From Lysobacter sp. TY2-98 (GTDB taxonomy: Bacteria; Pseudomonadota; Gammaproteobacteria; Xanthomonadales; Xanthomonadaceae): DNA of 64,000 bases. Under the pieces are notes generated by a model that saw only the letters and a program-made list of their open reading frames with translations, made no database searches and was not told where the DNA came from. This document shows, in pieces, positions 33,431 through 48,074 of the stretch. Position 1 is the stretch's first letter. Every line of letters begins with the position of its first letter. Made by a program: the position numbers and the translations under genes. Where the stretch lies: NCBI RefSeq assembly GCF_003367355.1, contig NZ_CP031413.1, positions 1,282,921 to 1,346,920 on the forward strand, written 5' to 3'.

Positions 33431-33507
33431 TGGTAGCGGGGGCAGGATTTGAACCTGCGACCTTCGGGTTATGAGCCCGACGAGCTGCCAGACTGCTCCA
33501 CCCCGCA
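33431..33507 (-). tRNA. metY: tRNA-fMet (initiator, anticodon CAU)
   Basis: The 77-nt gene includes an encoded CCA end. The anticodon CAT is at 33471-33473, and the anticodon stem ends in three consecutive G:C pairs (GGG...CCC), the signature of initiator tRNA. The first base is U and base 72 is also U, so position 1-72 is unpaired, as needed for an initiator, though E. coli uses C1-A72. T loop GTTCAAATC is normal. A sigma-70 promoter lies just upstream and rimP-nusA-infB downstream, matching E. coli metY. Confidence 0.97.
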
Positions 33508-33518
33508 TCAGGCCGACG

Positions 33519-33547
33519 ATTGTATGGGTGTCACGTAATTCGCGCAA
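33519..33547 (-). promoter_or_regulatory. Sigma-70 promoter of tRNA-fMet/rimP-nusA
   Basis: TTGCGC (33542-33547), exactly 17 bp, then TACAAT (33519-33524) on the minus strand, with the tRNA starting about 5 nt beyond the predicted start point. It lies about 40 bp after nuoN and makes the tRNA and nus operon independent of the nuo transcript. Confidence 0.82.
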
Positions 33548-33586
33548 GCCTGAATCGCGCGTCTTCTACGGCCATTCGGCGAACGC

Positions 33587-35029
33587 TCAGGCGAAGGCGC
33601 GCTGGCACCACGCCATCACGGGGCTCCACGCAAGGCCGAGGCCCAGCAGGCCGAGGGCATTGACCGCGAAGATGATGCGAAGCGGGCGCGCTGCGACGAC
33701 CGGTTGTGCATCGCCGTCCGCCGGGTCGAAGTACATGGCCTTGACCACGCGCAGGTAGTAGAACGCGCCGATCACCGCGAACACCACGCCGACGATCGCG
33801 AGCCACATCATCCCGCCGTCGAGTGCTGCACGCAGCACCGCCAGCTTGGCCCAGAAGCCGAGGAACGGCGGCAGGCCGGCCAAAGAGGCCATCACGCACA
33901 GCACGAAGCCGGCAAGCCATGGATGACGCGCGTTGAGGCCTTTGTAGTCGTCGATCTGGTCGGCCTCGAAGCCACGCGCCGACATGACGACGATCGTGCC
34001 GAAGGCCGCGACCGCCATCAGCGCATAGCTGATCGCGTAGAACATCGCCGCCGAGAAGCCCTGCGCACCGCCGCCCGCGATACCCATGAACAGGAAGCCG
34101 ACGTGCGACACCGTCGAGTAGGCCAGCATGCGCTTGAGGTTGTTCTGCACCATCGCGCCGAGGTTGCCGATGGCGAGCGAGGCAACGGCGATCACCGCGA
34201 ACAGAAGGCGCCACTTTTCGTCCAGACCGCCCGCGCCGACCTCGAACAGGCGATACGCCATGCCAAACGACGCAAGCTTCGGCGCGGAACCGACAAACTG
34301 CGTGATCGGGGTCGGCGCACCGGTGTAGACGTCTGGCAGCCACATGTGGAACGGCGCGCCGCCGAACTTGAATGCGACGCCACCGAGCATGAAGACCACG
34401 CCCGTCACCAGCATCGTCCCACCCTGCCCCTGCGCGACCGCATCCGCGATGCGCGTCAGGTCGAGCGTGCCCGTCGCGCCGTAGACCAGCGACATGCCGT
34501 ACAGCAGCAGACCCGAAGCCAGCGAGCCGAGCACGAAGTACTTGATCGCCGCCTCCGATGCCAGCGGGCTGTCGCGATCGATCGCGACCAGCGCGTACGA
34601 GCACAGTGCCAGCATCTCGAGGCCGAGATAGATCATCACGAGGCTGCCGGCCGACACGAGCAGCATCATGCCGAGCGTCGCGAACAGCACCAGCACCGCG
34701 ACTTCACCGCGATAGAGCTCGCGTGCGCGCAGGAACGGCCACAGATAGAGCATCGACAGTGCAGACGTCACCAGCACGGCGACCTTGAGCACGTCCGCCG
34801 CGACGTCGCGCACGAACATGCCGCCGAGGAACGTGCCGTGGTCGCCGACGCCGCCGGCGACCATCGCCGCGACAGCGACCAGCGCGACGACGGCGAGCGT
34901 GTGCGTCACGATGCGGCGGCGCTCATCGAGGAACAGGTCGAGCATCAGAAGGACGAAGGCGGCGCCCGCCAGCACCATCTCCGGGATGAGCGGCATCAGG
35001 TCGGCGGCGGTGGGCATCGGGGCGATCAT
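33587..35029 (-). CDS. nuoN: NADH-quinone oxidoreductase subunit N
   Basis: The 480-residue antiporter-like membrane subunit of complex I has about 14 hydrophobic helices. The family's proton-path residues occur in recognisable segments, including GVAFKFGGAPFHMWLPDVYTGAP (with the conserved Lys) and the KRMLAYSTVSHVGF block. It is the last gene of the nuo operon, 22 bp after nuoM. No clear terminator follows; the tRNA-fMet promoter begins about 40 bp downstream. Confidence 0.97.
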   Translation of the reverse strand: MIAPMPTAADLMPLIPEMVLAGAAFVLLMLDLFLDERRRIVTHTLAVVALVAVAAMVAGGVGDHGTFLGGMFVRDVAADVLKVAVLVTSALSMLYLWPFLRARELYRGEVAVLVLFATLGMMLLVSAGSLVMIYLGLEMLALCSYALVAIDRDSPLASEAAIKYFVLGSLASGLLLYGMSLVYGATGTLDLTRIADAVAQGQGGTMLVTGVVFMLGGVAFKFGGAPFHMWLPDVYTGAPTPITQFVGSAPKLASFGMAYRLFEVGAGGLDEKWRLLFAVIAVASLAIGNLGAMVQNNLKRMLAYSTVSHVGFLFMGIAGGGAQGFSAAMFYAISYALMAVAAFGTIVVMSARGFEADQIDDYKGLNARHPWLAGFVLCVMASLAGLPPFLGFWAKLAVLRAALDGGMMWLAIVGVVFAVIGAFYYLRVVKAMYFDPADGDAQPVVAARPLRIIFAVNALGLLGLGLAWSPVMAWCQRAFA

Positions 35030-35051
35030 GGGCGGCGGTATTCCGTCGGCA

Positions 35052-36581
35052 TTACAGCTTGGACGACTCGATCTGCTTGGCGAGCTGCGCGATCGAAGGC
35101 TGCATCAGGTCGGTGAGCGGCTTGGGCCAGATGCCGAGCACGAGGACGCCGACGGCGAACGCGCCCAGCACGAAGCCTTCGCGCTTGTTGATGTCGGTGA
35201 GCTCGGCGACGTGCGCATTGCCCACCTCGCCCCACACCACGCGCTTGACCAGCCAGAGCGTGTAGGCCGCGCCGATGATGAGGGTGAACGCGCCACCGAA
35301 CGCCAGCAGCGGGTGCTTCTGGAAGCTCGCGACGATGACCATGAATTCGCCAACGAAGCCCGACGTGCCCGGCAGGCCGGCGTTCGCCATCGCGAACAGC
35401 ACCATGAAGCTGGCGAACCATGGCATGACGTTCGCGACACCGCCGTAATCCTTGATCATGCGGCTGTGCATGCGGTCGTACAGCACGCCGACGCAGCTGA
35501 ACATCGCGCCCGACACGAAGCCGTGGCTGATCATCTGCACCATCGCGCCCTGCAGGCCGAGTTCCGCGCCGGTCGCGTTTCCGTTCTCGCGCACGAGGCT
35601 CAGCGCGATGAACGTGCCGATGGTGACGAAGCCCATGTGCGAGATCGACGAATACGCGATCAGCTTCTTCATGTCGTCCTGCGCCAGGGCGACGAGGCCG
35701 ACATACACCACCGCGATCACGCTCAGCGCCAGCGGCAACCAGGCCCACGCCCAGCTCGCGTCCGGAACGATCGGCAGCGCGAAGCGCAGGAAGCCGTATC
35801 CGCCGATCTTCAGCATGATCGCCGCCAGCACGACGGAACCCGCCGTCGGCGCTTCGACGTGCGCGTCCGGCAACCACGTGTGCACCGGGAACATCGGCAC
35901 TTTCACCGCGAACGCGATGAAGAACGCGAAGAACAACCAGGTCTGTTCCTTCATGGTCAGCGGCAGCGCGTACATGTCCGCGAGCTGCCAGCTACCGCCC
36001 TTGAGGTACAGGTAGATCAGCCCGACCAGCATGAACAGCGAGCCGAGGAACGTGTACAGGAAGAACTTGATCGACGCGTAGATGCGGCGCGGGCCGCCCC
36101 ACACACCGATGATCAGAAACATCGGAATCAACATGCCTTCGAAGAAGACATAGAAGAGCATCGAGTCCAGCGCGGCGAACACGCCGATCATCAGGCCTTC
36201 GAGGATCAGGAACGCGGCGTAGTACTGGCTCACGCGTTCGTCGACCGAACCCCATGCGCCGATCAGCACCAGCACGGACGTGAACGTCGTGAGTGCGATC
36301 AGCGCTGCGGAGATGCCGTCGGTGCCGAGGTGGTACTGGATGTCGTAGGCGGCGATCCAGACGCGCGCTTCCTCGAACTGCATGCCGGGATTCGAGAAAT
36401 CGAAACCGGTGAACAGCGGCACGGTGAGCGCAAGCACGACGACCGAGCTCGCGACGGCGAACCAGCGGGCCGCGTTCGGACGCGCGTTGCCGAAGGCGAG
36501 CGTGATGAAGCCGGCCAGGATCGGCAGCCAGATGAGGAGGCTCAGCAAGGGGAAGGTCCCGTTCAAGGGCTCGGGGCTCAC
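35052..36581 (-). CDS. nuoM: NADH-quinone oxidoreductase subunit M
   Basis: The 509-residue proton-pumping subunit is related to Mrp antiporters. The conserved Glu in the FFEGMLIPMFLIIGVWG segment, the key Lys in AVKVPMFPVHTWLPDAHVEAP and MKKLIAYSSISHMGFV are visible. The start is GTG at 36581 with AGGGA 7 nt upstream, 16 bp after nuoL. Confidence 0.97.
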   Translation of the reverse strand: MSPEPLNGTFPLLSLLIWLPILAGFITLAFGNARPNAARWFAVASSVVVLALTVPLFTGFDFSNPGMQFEEARVWIAAYDIQYHLGTDGISAALIALTTFTSVLVLIGAWGSVDERVSQYYAAFLILEGLMIGVFAALDSMLFYVFFEGMLIPMFLIIGVWGGPRRIYASIKFFLYTFLGSLFMLVGLIYLYLKGGSWQLADMYALPLTMKEQTWLFFAFFIAFAVKVPMFPVHTWLPDAHVEAPTAGSVVLAAIMLKIGGYGFLRFALPIVPDASWAWAWLPLALSVIAVVYVGLVALAQDDMKKLIAYSSISHMGFVTIGTFIALSLVRENGNATGAELGLQGAMVQMISHGFVSGAMFSCVGVLYDRMHSRMIKDYGGVANVMPWFASFMVLFAMANAGLPGTSGFVGEFMVIVASFQKHPLLAFGGAFTLIIGAAYTLWLVKRVVWGEVGNAHVAELTDINKREGFVLGAFAVGVLVLGIWPKPLTDLMQPSIAQLAKQIESSKL

Positions 36582-36597
36582 GTCGCGATCCCTCGGG

Positions 36598-38763
<2,166 letters not shown>

Positions 38764-38767
38764 CGGA

Positions 38768-39094
38768 TCAACCCTTCAGCGAATCGACTTCGGCGACGTT
38801 GATCGTGCGCCGGTTGCGGAACAGCGTGACGAGGATCGCCAGGCCGATGGCGGCTTCGGCCGCTGCGACGGTCAGGATGAAGAAGACGAACACCTGACCC
38901 GACGCATCGCCGAGTTGCCGGGAGAACCCGACGAAATTCACGTTCACCGACAGCAGCATCAGCTCGATCGACATCAGGAGCACGATGATGTTGCGGCGGT
39001 TGAGGAAGATGCCGGCGACAGCGATGCAGAACAGCACCGCGCCGAGCGCGAGGTAGTGACCGAGCGTGATGCCCTGCGCCATCAACGGATTCAT
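38768..39094 (-). CDS. nuoK: NADH-quinone oxidoreductase subunit K
   Basis: The 108-residue subunit has three membrane helices. The conserved Glu residues lie in [17 protein letters not shown] and [11 protein letters not shown], which take part in the central proton pathway. It overlaps nuoJ by 4 bp (ATGA). Confidence 0.97.
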   Translation of the reverse strand: MNPLMAQGITLGHYLALGAVLFCIAVAGIFLNRRNIIVLLMSIELMLLSVNVNFVGFSRQLGDASGQVFVFFILTVAAAEAAIGLAILVTLFRNRRTINVAEVDSLKG

Positions 39095-39732
39095 GCGTCA
39101 CCTCCGGGGGGCTCTGCCGGCGTCGCTTGCGTCGGGCGCACCGCGTCCATGCGCACCATGCGCACGCGATCGGTCGCACGAACACTCGCCTGCCAAGCGG
39201 GATCCTGCGTGCGCACGCCGCCGCGGGGACGCAGAGTCAGCATGACCGCCGCTACGACCGCGATGGTCAGGATCACCGCAGCGACCTCGAACGGGAGCAG
39301 GAAATCGGTGAACAGGGTGCGGGCCAGCCACACGGTGTTGGGCACATCCGTACCCGCGGCAGCGTTGGCGGGCAAGCCGGACGCCATATGCGCGCGGACG
39401 CCGATCAGCGTGAAGATCTCGACCAGCATGACGACCGCGACGACCAGGCCGACCGGCAGGAAGCGCACGAAATGCTTGCGCAATGGCTCGACGTCGATGT
39501 CGAGCATCATCACCACGAACATGAAGAGCACCATCACCGCGCCGACGTAGACGAGGATCAGCGCGATGCCGAGGAACTCGGCGCCGGCGACGATCCACGT
39601 GCAGGCCACGGAGAAGAACGTCAACACCAGGCACAGCACGGCATGCACCGGGTTGCGCATCGTGATGACGGCACCCGCGGCGACGGTGGCCGTGGCTGCG
39701 AAGAGAAGGAAAGCGATCTGCGCGAAGTCCAT
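39091..39732 (-). CDS. nuoJ: NADH-quinone oxidoreductase subunit J
   Basis: The 213-residue membrane subunit has five helices, with the conserved [19 protein letters not shown] segment that forms the pi-bulge helix TM3. A polar C-terminal tail of about 45 residues ([20 protein letters not shown]...) lies after the last helix. The start at 39732 ([11 protein letters not shown]) was preferred to an upstream in-frame start that would overlap nuoI. It starts 7 bp after nuoI. Confidence 0.95.
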   Translation of the reverse strand: MDFAQIAFLLFAATATVAAGAVITMRNPVHAVLCLVLTFFSVACTWIVAGAEFLGIALILVYVGAVMVLFMFVVMMLDIDVEPLRKHFVRFLPVGLVVAVVMLVEIFTLIGVRAHMASGLPANAAAGTDVPNTVWLARTLFTDFLLPFEVAAVILTIAVVAAVMLTLRPRGGVRTQDPAWQASVRATDRVRMVRMDAVRPTQATPAEPPGGDA

Positions 39733-39739
39733 GGCGGCC

Positions 39740-40228
39740 TCAGCGGTAAGCGGCGTCGGCGGCGCGACGTTCGGCGAGCTCGCTCTCGAGCCGGTCACCG
39801 ATCGCCAGCAGCTGCGGCTTGGTCACGACGTTCTGGCCGCGCGTGTCGAAGTGGTACTCGAGCACGTGCGTCTCGACGATCGAGTCCACCGGGCACGACT
39901 CCTCGCAGAAGCCGCAGAAGATGCACTTGAACAGGTCGATGTCGTAGCGCGTCGTGCGGCGGGTGCCGTCGGCGCGCTTCTCGGAATCGATCGTGATCGC
40001 CAGCGCCGGGCACACCGCCTCGCACAGCTTGCACGCGATGCAGCGCTCTTCGCCGTTGGCATAGCGACGCAGCGCATGGATGCCGCGGAAGCGGTTCGAC
40101 TGCGGCATCTTCTCCATCGGGTACATGACCGTGTACTTCGGCTTGAAGAGGTACTTCAGCGTCAGCCACAGGCCCTGCATCAGCTCGAGGAGCAGCAGGC
40201 TCTTGAAGTAGGACGTGATGCGATTCAT
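39740..40228 (-). CDS. nuoI: NADH-quinone oxidoreductase subunit I (2 x [4Fe-4S])
   Basis: The 162-residue ferredoxin-like subunit carries clusters N6a and N6b: Cys63/66/69/73 ([12 protein letters not shown]) and Cys102/105/108/112 ([12 protein letters not shown]). An amphipathic N-terminal helix docks it on the membrane arm. It lies 16 bp after nuoH. Confidence 0.98.
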   Translation of the reverse strand: MNRITSYFKSLLLLELMQGLWLTLKYLFKPKYTVMYPMEKMPQSNRFRGIHALRRYANGEERCIACKLCEAVCPALAITIDSEKRADGTRRTTRYDIDLFKCIFCGFCEESCPVDSIVETHVLEYHFDTRGQNVVTKPQLLAIGDRLESELAERRAADAAYR

Positions 40229-40244
40229 GGGATCCGGGCGTCCG

Positions 40245-41306
40245 TCACTTGTAGGGCACGAAGACGCCGTAATAGGCCATCAGCGCGGTCACGCAGATCC
40301 ACGCGATGGTCAACGGGATGAAGACCTTCCAGCCGAGTCGCATGATCTGGTCGTAGCGGTAGCGCGGAAACGACGCGCGGAACCAGATGAAGGCGCTGGC
40401 GAAGAAGAACACCTTGATCAGCAACCACCACCAGCCATCCACCGACAGGAACGGGATGCCGAGACCCTGGAACGGACTGAGCCAGCCGCCGAGGAAGAAG
40501 ATCGCCGTCAGGAAGCTGACGAGGATCATGTTCGCGTATTCGGCAAGGAAGAACAGCGCGAACTGCGAACCCGAGTACTCGACCATGTGGCCGGCGACGA
40601 TTTCCGATTCGCCCTCCACGACGTCGAACGGCGCGCGGTTGGTTTCAGCCACGCCCGAGATGAAGTAGACGACGAACAGCGGCATCAGCGGCCACATGAA
40701 CCACTCGAACAGACCCGCGTTACCGGACTGAGCGCGCACGATCTCCGAAAGGTTGAGGCTGCCCGCTGCGATCAACACGCCGACGAGCGCGAAACCCATC
40801 GCGATCTCGTACGACACCACCTGCGCGGCGGAACGCATCGCGCCAAGGAACGCGTACTTCGAGTTCGATGCCCAGCCCGCGAGGATGATGCCGTACACGC
40901 CGAGCGAGGTCATCGCGAGCAGATACAGCAGGCCCGCATTGACGTCGGCCAGAACCAGCTTCGCGTCGAAAGGCACTACCGCCCACGCCGCGAAAGCCGG
41001 TGCAAGGCCGATCAGCGGCGCGAGCACGTACAGCACCTTGTCGGCGCGCACGGGTTGGATGACTTCCTTGAACAGGAGCTTGAAGACGTCCGCGAACGCC
41101 TGCAGCACGCCCATGCCGACGTACATCGGACCGCGGCGCACGTGCATCCAGCCGATGAGCTTGCGCTCCCAGACGACATAGAACGCGACCGAGATGATCA
41201 CCGGCATGGCGATCAACAGGATCTTCAGGACGATCCACGCGACGGTTCCAGCGGGACCGAGCCCGTCGAACCAGCCATGCACCGCGTCAATGCGCTCGTG
41301 CAACAT
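40245..41306 (-). CDS. nuoH: NADH-quinone oxidoreductase subunit H
   Basis: The 353-residue subunit has eight helices and helps form the quinone cavity. Typical blocks are [31 protein letters not shown] and [20 protein letters not shown]. It starts 3 bp after nuoG. Confidence 0.98.
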   Translation of the reverse strand: MLHERIDAVHGWFDGLGPAGTVAWIVLKILLIAMPVIISVAFYVVWERKLIGWMHVRRGPMYVGMGVLQAFADVFKLLFKEVIQPVRADKVLYVLAPLIGLAPAFAAWAVVPFDAKLVLADVNAGLLYLLAMTSLGVYGIILAGWASNSKYAFLGAMRSAAQVVSYEIAMGFALVGVLIAAGSLNLSEIVRAQSGNAGLFEWFMWPLMPLFVVYFISGVAETNRAPFDVVEGESEIVAGHMVEYSGSQFALFFLAEYANMILVSFLTAIFFLGGWLSPFQGLGIPFLSVDGWWWLLIKVFFFASAFIWFRASFPRYRYDQIMRLGWKVFIPLTIAWICVTALMAYYGVFVPYK

Positions 41307-41309
41307 CCG

Positions 41310-43537
41310 TCAGGCCCTCCCGGCGTCGACGCGCGCGGTGCCCAGCGGCGCCGTCGCGCCGTGACCGCCTTCGATATGGATCGTGCCCGCCGCGACCTTC
41401 GCGCTGACCTCGACCGGCAACTTGGCCGAGCCCGCAGCGACCGCGAAGCGACCGACCGAACCGTGTTCGAGGCCGAGCGACTGGGCGTCCTGCGGGTTCA
41501 CGTACGCACGCGGCGCATGGTTGAGCGGATGCGATTGCAGCGCCGGCGCACGACGCACGACGGCATCGACGCGATAGATGGCTGGCGACACGGCGAGTTC
41601 GAAACCGCCCTGCCCCGCTTCCGGCGCACGACCAGCCGCCACATTGACGTTGCGCGGTGCGATCGACGCGCGCGCACCGGCGAGGTCGACGAACTCGAAT
41701 CCCGGCGCACCAAGTTCGGTCGCCAGCGCACGCAGCACTCGCCAGCCGGCGCGCGCCTGATCGGGTAGCTTGCCGCCGGCGATCGTCGACTGTTCGCGAC
41801 CGTCGAGATTCGTGAGCGTTGCATCGATTTCCGGCAGCAGGCCGATCGGCAGGATCACGTCGGCGATCGCACGGGTCGACTCGCAAGCGAAATGGCTGAA
41901 CGCCACGACCTGTGCACCGTTGAGCGCGGTCATCGCCTTCGCGGTGTCGGCGAAGTCCAGGCCCGGCTCGATGCCGTAGATCACGTAGGCCGAACGCGCA
42001 TCGGCAAGCATCGCCTGCGCGTCGCGCGAGGTCGGGAGCACGCCATGACGGGTCAGGCCCACCGCATTCGCGCCCTGCGGCACGCGGCAGAGCTTCGCAC
42101 CCGTCGCATCGGCGAGCTGGCGCGCGGCGGCGCGGATACGCGCGGCGTGCGGGCCGTTCTCGGCGATCGCACCGACGATGATGGCGGCGGACGTGGCGCC
42201 GCTCAGCGCATCACGCAGCGAGGCGTCGCCGAGCGCATCGGCAATGCGCGACGGCGCAACGATCTGCTTGCCGGCGAGTTCGAACGTGAAGTCGAAATCG
42301 ACCGGATTGACGACGTGGATCTTCGCGCCACGCGTCCACGCCTTGCGCAAGCGCGCATGGACGAGCGGCAGCTCATGACGGATGTTCGAACCGACGATGA
42401 CGATCGTCGAGGCCTTTTCGATATCGGCAACCGGCATCGCGAAGGTTTCAGCGACCGCGGCGTCGGACAGATCGACCTGCGCAATGCGGTGATCGACATT
42501 GCCGGTGCCGAGCGCTTCGGCAAGACGCGCAAGCAGCGCGCCCTCCTCGTTCGAGGTCGACGGATGCACCAGCATGCCGAGCTCGTCCGCGCCGTTGTCG
42601 CGCAGGATCTGCGCAGCGCGTGCGAGCGCCTGCTCCCACGACACCTCACGCCACTCGCCCGCTTCCTTCACCATCGGACGCGTTGCGCGATCCGCGGCGT
42701 ACAGGCCCTGGTGCGAATAACGGTCGCGGTCGGACAGCCAGCACTCGTTCACGGCGTCGTTGTCGCGCGGAACGCTGCGCAGCACTTCGCCGCGGCGCAC
42801 GTGCAGGAACAGGTTGCTGCCGAGCGCGTCGTGATAACCGAGCGACTCGCGCGCCATCAGTTCCCACGGACGCGCCTTGAACTGGAATACCTTGTTGGTC
42901 AACGCGCCGACCGGACAGACGTCGATGACGTTGCCCGACAGCTCGGTCGTCAACGGCTTGCCGTCGTACGTACCGATCTGCAGGTTCTCGCCGCGGTACA
43001 TTCCGCCGAGCTCGTACGTACCCGCGACTTCGGCGGTGAAACGCACACAGCGCGTGCACTGGATGCAACGCGTCATCTCGGTCGCGACCAGCGGACCGAT
43101 GTCCTCGTCCGGCACCGTGCGCTTGCGCTCGGAGAACCGCGAGATCGATCGGCCGTAGCCCATCGACAGGTCCTGCAGCTCGCACTCGCCGCCCTGGTCG
43201 CAGATCGGGCAGTCGAGCGGATGGTTGATCAGCAGGAACTCCATCACGTTGCGCTGCGACTTGAGCGCCTTCTCGCTGCGCGTCACGACCTTCATGCCAT
43301 CCATCACCGGCGTGGCGCAGGCCGGCGCCGGCTTCGGCATCTTCTCGACTTCGACCAGGCACATGCGGCAATTCGCCGCGACGCTGAGCTTGTCGTGGTA
43401 GCAGAAACGCGGGATCGGGATGCCGGCCTTGTCGGCGGCATGGATGATCATCGATCCCTTCGGCGCGGCCATCTCGACACCGTCGATGAAGACCGTGACG
43501 TGATCCGGCGGCAGGCTCGGGTTCACGGGCTGGGCGC

Positions 43538-43541
<4 letters not shown>
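41310..43541 (-). CDS. nuoG: NADH-quinone oxidoreductase subunit G
   Basis: The 743-residue peripheral-arm subunit holds N1b [2Fe-2S] (Cys47, 58, 61, 75), the His-ligated N5 cluster (His107, Cys111, 114, 120) and N4 (Cys159, 162, 165, 209). The rest is a molybdopterin-oxidoreductase-like fold without cofactor. The four extra Cys of the E. coli N7 cluster are not evident; this agrees with the shorter length (E. coli 908). It overlaps nuoF by 4 bp. Confidence 0.96.
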
Positions 43542-44905
<1,364 letters not shown>

Positions 44906-44912
44906 CGCGCGA

Positions 44913-45440
44913 TTACTCCAACCCGTTGAGCAGCTCGTCCACCTTCGCGGCGTCGAGCTTCTCGTGGTAATGCCCATTGATGACGACGACCGGCGCACCA
45001 CAGCAGGCGGCGAGGCATTCCTCTTCGCGCTTCAGGTAGACGCGGCCATCGGCGGTCGATTCGCCGAGCTTGCAGCCGAGCTTCTTCTCGGCGTGCTCGA
45101 CCAGTTCCTGCGCGCCGTTGAGCCAGCAGCTGATGTTGGTGCAGAACGCGACGTTATGACGGCCGACCTTCTCGGTTTCGAACATCGAGTAGAAGCTGGC
45201 CACTTCGTACGCCCACACCGGCGGAATGCCGATGTACTTCGCGACCGCAGCGATCAGCTCGTCCGACAGCCAGCCGCCGTTCTGCTCCTGCGCGGCGTGC
45301 AGGCCCTGCAGCACCGCCGAGCGGCGACGGTCCGTGGGGAACTTCGACAACCAATGGTCGATGTGCGCGCGCGTGGCATCGCTCAACGCGACCGCGGGGT
45401 CGACGTTCTGGCAGGCTTCGAAGTTGCCGGTGGCTTTCAT
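44913..45440 (-). CDS. nuoE: NADH-quinone oxidoreductase subunit E
   Basis: The 175-residue thioredoxin-fold [2Fe-2S] subunit (cluster N1a) has Cys100/Cys105 (CTNISC) and Cys142/Cys146 (CLAAC), the C-x4-C...C-x3-C pattern. An extra Cys follows at 147. It lies 25 bp after nuoD. Confidence 0.97.
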   Translation of the reverse strand: MKATGNFEACQNVDPAVALSDATRAHIDHWLSKFPTDRRRSAVLQGLHAAQEQNGGWLSDELIAAVAKYIGIPPVWAYEVASFYSMFETEKVGRHNVAFCTNISCWLNGAQELVEHAEKKLGCKLGESTADGRVYLKREEECLAACCGAPVVVINGHYHEKLDAAKVDELLNGLE

Positions 45441-45465
45441 TGCAGTGCTTGCTCCAGCGATCGAC

Positions 45466-46761
45466 TCAGCGGTCGATCTCGCCGAAAACGACGTCGTAGG
45501 TGCCGATCATCGCGACCACGTCGGCCAGCATGTGGCCCTTGACGATCGCGTCCATCGAGGAAAGGTGCGCAAAGCCCGGCGCGCGGAGCTTGCAGCGGAA
45601 TGGCTTGTTCGCACCGTCGGAAACCAGGTACACGCCGAACTCGCCCTTGGGCGCTTCCACCGCCGCATAGGTTTCGCCGGCCGGCACGCAATAGCCTTCC
45701 GAGAACAACTTGAAGTGGTGGATGAGGGCTTCCATGTCGTCCTTCATCTCTTCGCGCTTGGGCGGCGCGACCTTGAAGTTGTCGACGATCACGGGACCAG
45801 GATTGGCCTTCAGCCACTTCACGCACTGCTGGATGATGCGGTTCGACTCGCGCATTTCGGCCACGCGGACGAGATAGCGGTCATAGCAGTCGCCGGTCTT
45901 GCCGACCGGGATGTCGAACTCGACCTGGTCGTAGCGCGCGTAGGGCTGCGTCTTGCGCAGGTCCCACGCAATGCCCGAGCCCCGGATCATCGGGCCGGTC
46001 ATGCCCCACGCGTACGCGTCTTCGGGCGAGACCACGCCGATGCCGACGGTGCGCTGCTTCCAGATGCGGTTGTCGGTCAGCAGCGTCTCGTACTCGTCGA
46101 CACGCGTCGGGAAGTCGCGAGTGAAGGCCTCGATGAAATCGAGCATCGTGCCTTCGCGCGACTCGTTGAAGCGCTTCAGCGAATTGCCCTTGCGCCACGG
46201 CGACTCGCGATACTTCGACATGCGATCCGGAAGGTCGCGGTACACGCCACCGGGACGGTAGTACGCGGCGTGCATGCGCGCACCCGACACCGCCTCGTAC
46301 ACGTCCATGAGCTCTTCGCGCTCGCGGAACGCATACAGGAACACCGCCATTGCGCCGAGATCGAGCGCGTTCGACCCGATCCACATCAGGTGGTTCAGGA
46401 TGCGCGTGATCTCGTCGAACATCGTCCGGATCCACTGCGCGCGTTCCGGAGCTTCAATGCCGAGGAGTCGTTCGATGGCGAGCACGTAGGCGTGCTCGTT
46501 GCACATCATCGAAACGTAGTCCAAGCGGTCCATGTACGGCACCGACTGGTTGAATGGCTTGGATTCCGCGAGCTTCTCGGTGCCGCGATGCAGCAGACCG
46601 ATGTGCGGATCCGCGCGACGCACGACTTCGCCGTCCATCTCGAGGATCAGACGCAACACGCCGTGCGCCGCCGGATGCTGCGGGCCGAAGTTCAGCGTGT
46701 AGTTGCGGATCTCCGGCGTCGCCGTGCCGGCGATGTCGGCGGGAAGAACCTGGGCGCTCAC
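45466..46761 (-). CDS. nuoD: NADH-quinone oxidoreductase subunit D
   Basis: The 431-residue 49-kDa-type subunit lines the quinone site. [15 protein letters not shown] (with the conserved His), the [16 protein letters not shown] block and the C-terminal motif VFGEIDR are seen. NuoC and NuoD are separate here, not fused as in E. coli. The start is GTG at 46761 overlapping the nuoC stop (GTGA). Confidence 0.98.
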   Translation of the reverse strand: MSAQVLPADIAGTATPEIRNYTLNFGPQHPAAHGVLRLILEMDGEVVRRADPHIGLLHRGTEKLAESKPFNQSVPYMDRLDYVSMMCNEHAYVLAIERLLGIEAPERAQWIRTMFDEITRILNHLMWIGSNALDLGAMAVFLYAFREREELMDVYEAVSGARMHAAYYRPGGVYRDLPDRMSKYRESPWRKGNSLKRFNESREGTMLDFIEAFTRDFPTRVDEYETLLTDNRIWKQRTVGIGVVSPEDAYAWGMTGPMIRGSGIAWDLRKTQPYARYDQVEFDIPVGKTGDCYDRYLVRVAEMRESNRIIQQCVKWLKANPGPVIVDNFKVAPPKREEMKDDMEALIHHFKLFSEGYCVPAGETYAAVEAPKGEFGVYLVSDGANKPFRCKLRAPGFAHLSSMDAIVKGHMLADVVAMIGTYDVVFGEIDR

Positions 46762-47498
46762 TTCTTCACCTCCGCGCGCTGCGCGGCTTCGCCGGACGCG
46801 GTCGCATAGCGTGCGTCGTCACGGATGACACGCGGCACGCCGACGCGCGGCTCGATCGTGACCGGCTGGTAGACGACGCGGCGACGCTCGGCGTCGTACC
46901 GCACTTCGACGTTGCCGATCAGCGGGAAATCCTTGCGGAACGGATGACCGACGAAGCCGTAGTCCGTGAGGATGCGGCGCAGATCCGGGTGGTCGTCGAA
47001 CACGATGCCGTACAGGTCGAACGCCTCGCGCTCGAACCAGTTCACACCGGGCCAGACGGACACGAGCGAAGCGACGGCGGGCACCGCGTCATCCGGTGCG
47101 AAGGTGCGCACGCGAAGGCGTAGGTTGTGCTGCACGGAGAGCAGATGGGCGACGACGGCGTAGCGACGCTCGGGCGCGATGGTCGCGCCGTTCGGCTGCT
47201 CGCCCCACACGAAACGACCGGCGCCCTTCCCCTCGACGCCGCGCGAGAATCCTTCCGAGGACACCTCGGTATCCCACTCGTCGCTGCCGTAGCTCAGGTA
47301 GTCGACACCGCAGAGATCGACGAGCTGCTCGAAGCCGAACTCGTCGCGCAACGCGCGCGATGCGGCCAGCCATGCGTCGTGCGGAACCTCCAGCGTGACT
47401 TCGCCGCGCGGCAGCGCGACCGTCACCACGCCATCTGTGAAGCGTTCGCGCAGTCGCGCGGCGAGAACGGGCTCGACAGCTTCGATCGCAGCGCTCAT
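46758..47498 (-). CDS. nuoC: NADH-quinone oxidoreductase subunit C
   Basis: The 246-residue 30-kDa-type subunit has the signature [26 protein letters not shown] at the domain end and a C-terminal EPRV segment. It overlaps nuoB and nuoD by 4 bp at each end, indicating coupled translation. Confidence 0.97.
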   Translation of the reverse strand: MSAAIEAVEPVLAARLRERFTDGVVTVALPRGEVTLEVPHDAWLAASRALRDEFGFEQLVDLCGVDYLSYGSDEWDTEVSSEGFSRGVEGKGAGRFVWGEQPNGATIAPERRYAVVAHLLSVQHNLRLRVRTFAPDDAVPAVASLVSVWPGVNWFEREAFDLYGIVFDDHPDLRRILTDYGFVGHPFRKDFPLIGNVEVRYDAERRRVVYQPVTIEPRVGVPRVIRDDARYATASGEAAQRAEVKK

Positions 47499-48061
47499 GC
47501 GCGCACGCCCTGCGGCTGCTCACCGAAATTGGTGCCGCGACGGATCTTCTTCTGCAGCTGCAGGATGCCGTAGGTCAGCGCTTCGGCCGTCGGCGGGCAG
47601 CCCGGCACGTAGATGTCGACCGGTACGATGCGATCACAACCGCGCACGACCGAATACGAGTAGTGGTAGTAACCGCCGCCGTTGGCGCAGCTGCCCATCG
47701 AAATGACCCACTTCGGGTCGGGCATCTGGTCGTAGACGCGGCGCAGCGCCGGCGCCATCTTGTTGACCAGCGTGCCCGCCACGATCATCACGTCGGACTG
47801 GCGCGGCGATGGCCGGAACACGACACCGTAGCGATCGAGGTCGATGCGCGCGGCACCCGCGTGCATCATTTCGACCGCGCAGCACGCGAGACCGAACGTC
47901 ATCGGCCACATCGAGCCGGTGCGCGCCCAGTTCCACAGCGTGTCGAGGTTCGTCGTCACGAAACCCTGCTGCATGACCGGGTTGTCGGCCTCCGGCAGCA
48001 GGATGTCGTCCAGCCGCCCTTCGGGCAGCGGATTGAACATGAGGTCGGAAATACTCTTCAT
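47495..48061 (-). CDS. nuoB: NADH-quinone oxidoreductase subunit B (N2 cluster)
   Basis: The 188-residue subunit binds the terminal N2 [4Fe-4S] cluster through the tandem Cys60-Cys61 ([13 protein letters not shown]), Cys125 (MGSCANGGG) and Cys155 ([10 protein letters not shown]). It begins 13 bp after nuoA. Confidence 0.98.
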   Translation of the reverse strand: MKSISDLMFNPLPEGRLDDILLPEADNPVMQQGFVTTNLDTLWNWARTGSMWPMTFGLACCAVEMMHAGAARIDLDRYGVVFRPSPRQSDVMIVAGTLVNKMAPALRRVYDQMPDPKWVISMGSCANGGGYYHYSYSVVRGCDRIVPVDIYVPGCPPTAEALTYGILQLQKKIRRGTNFGEQPQGVRA

Positions 48062-48074
48062 GGCGACGGCCGCC

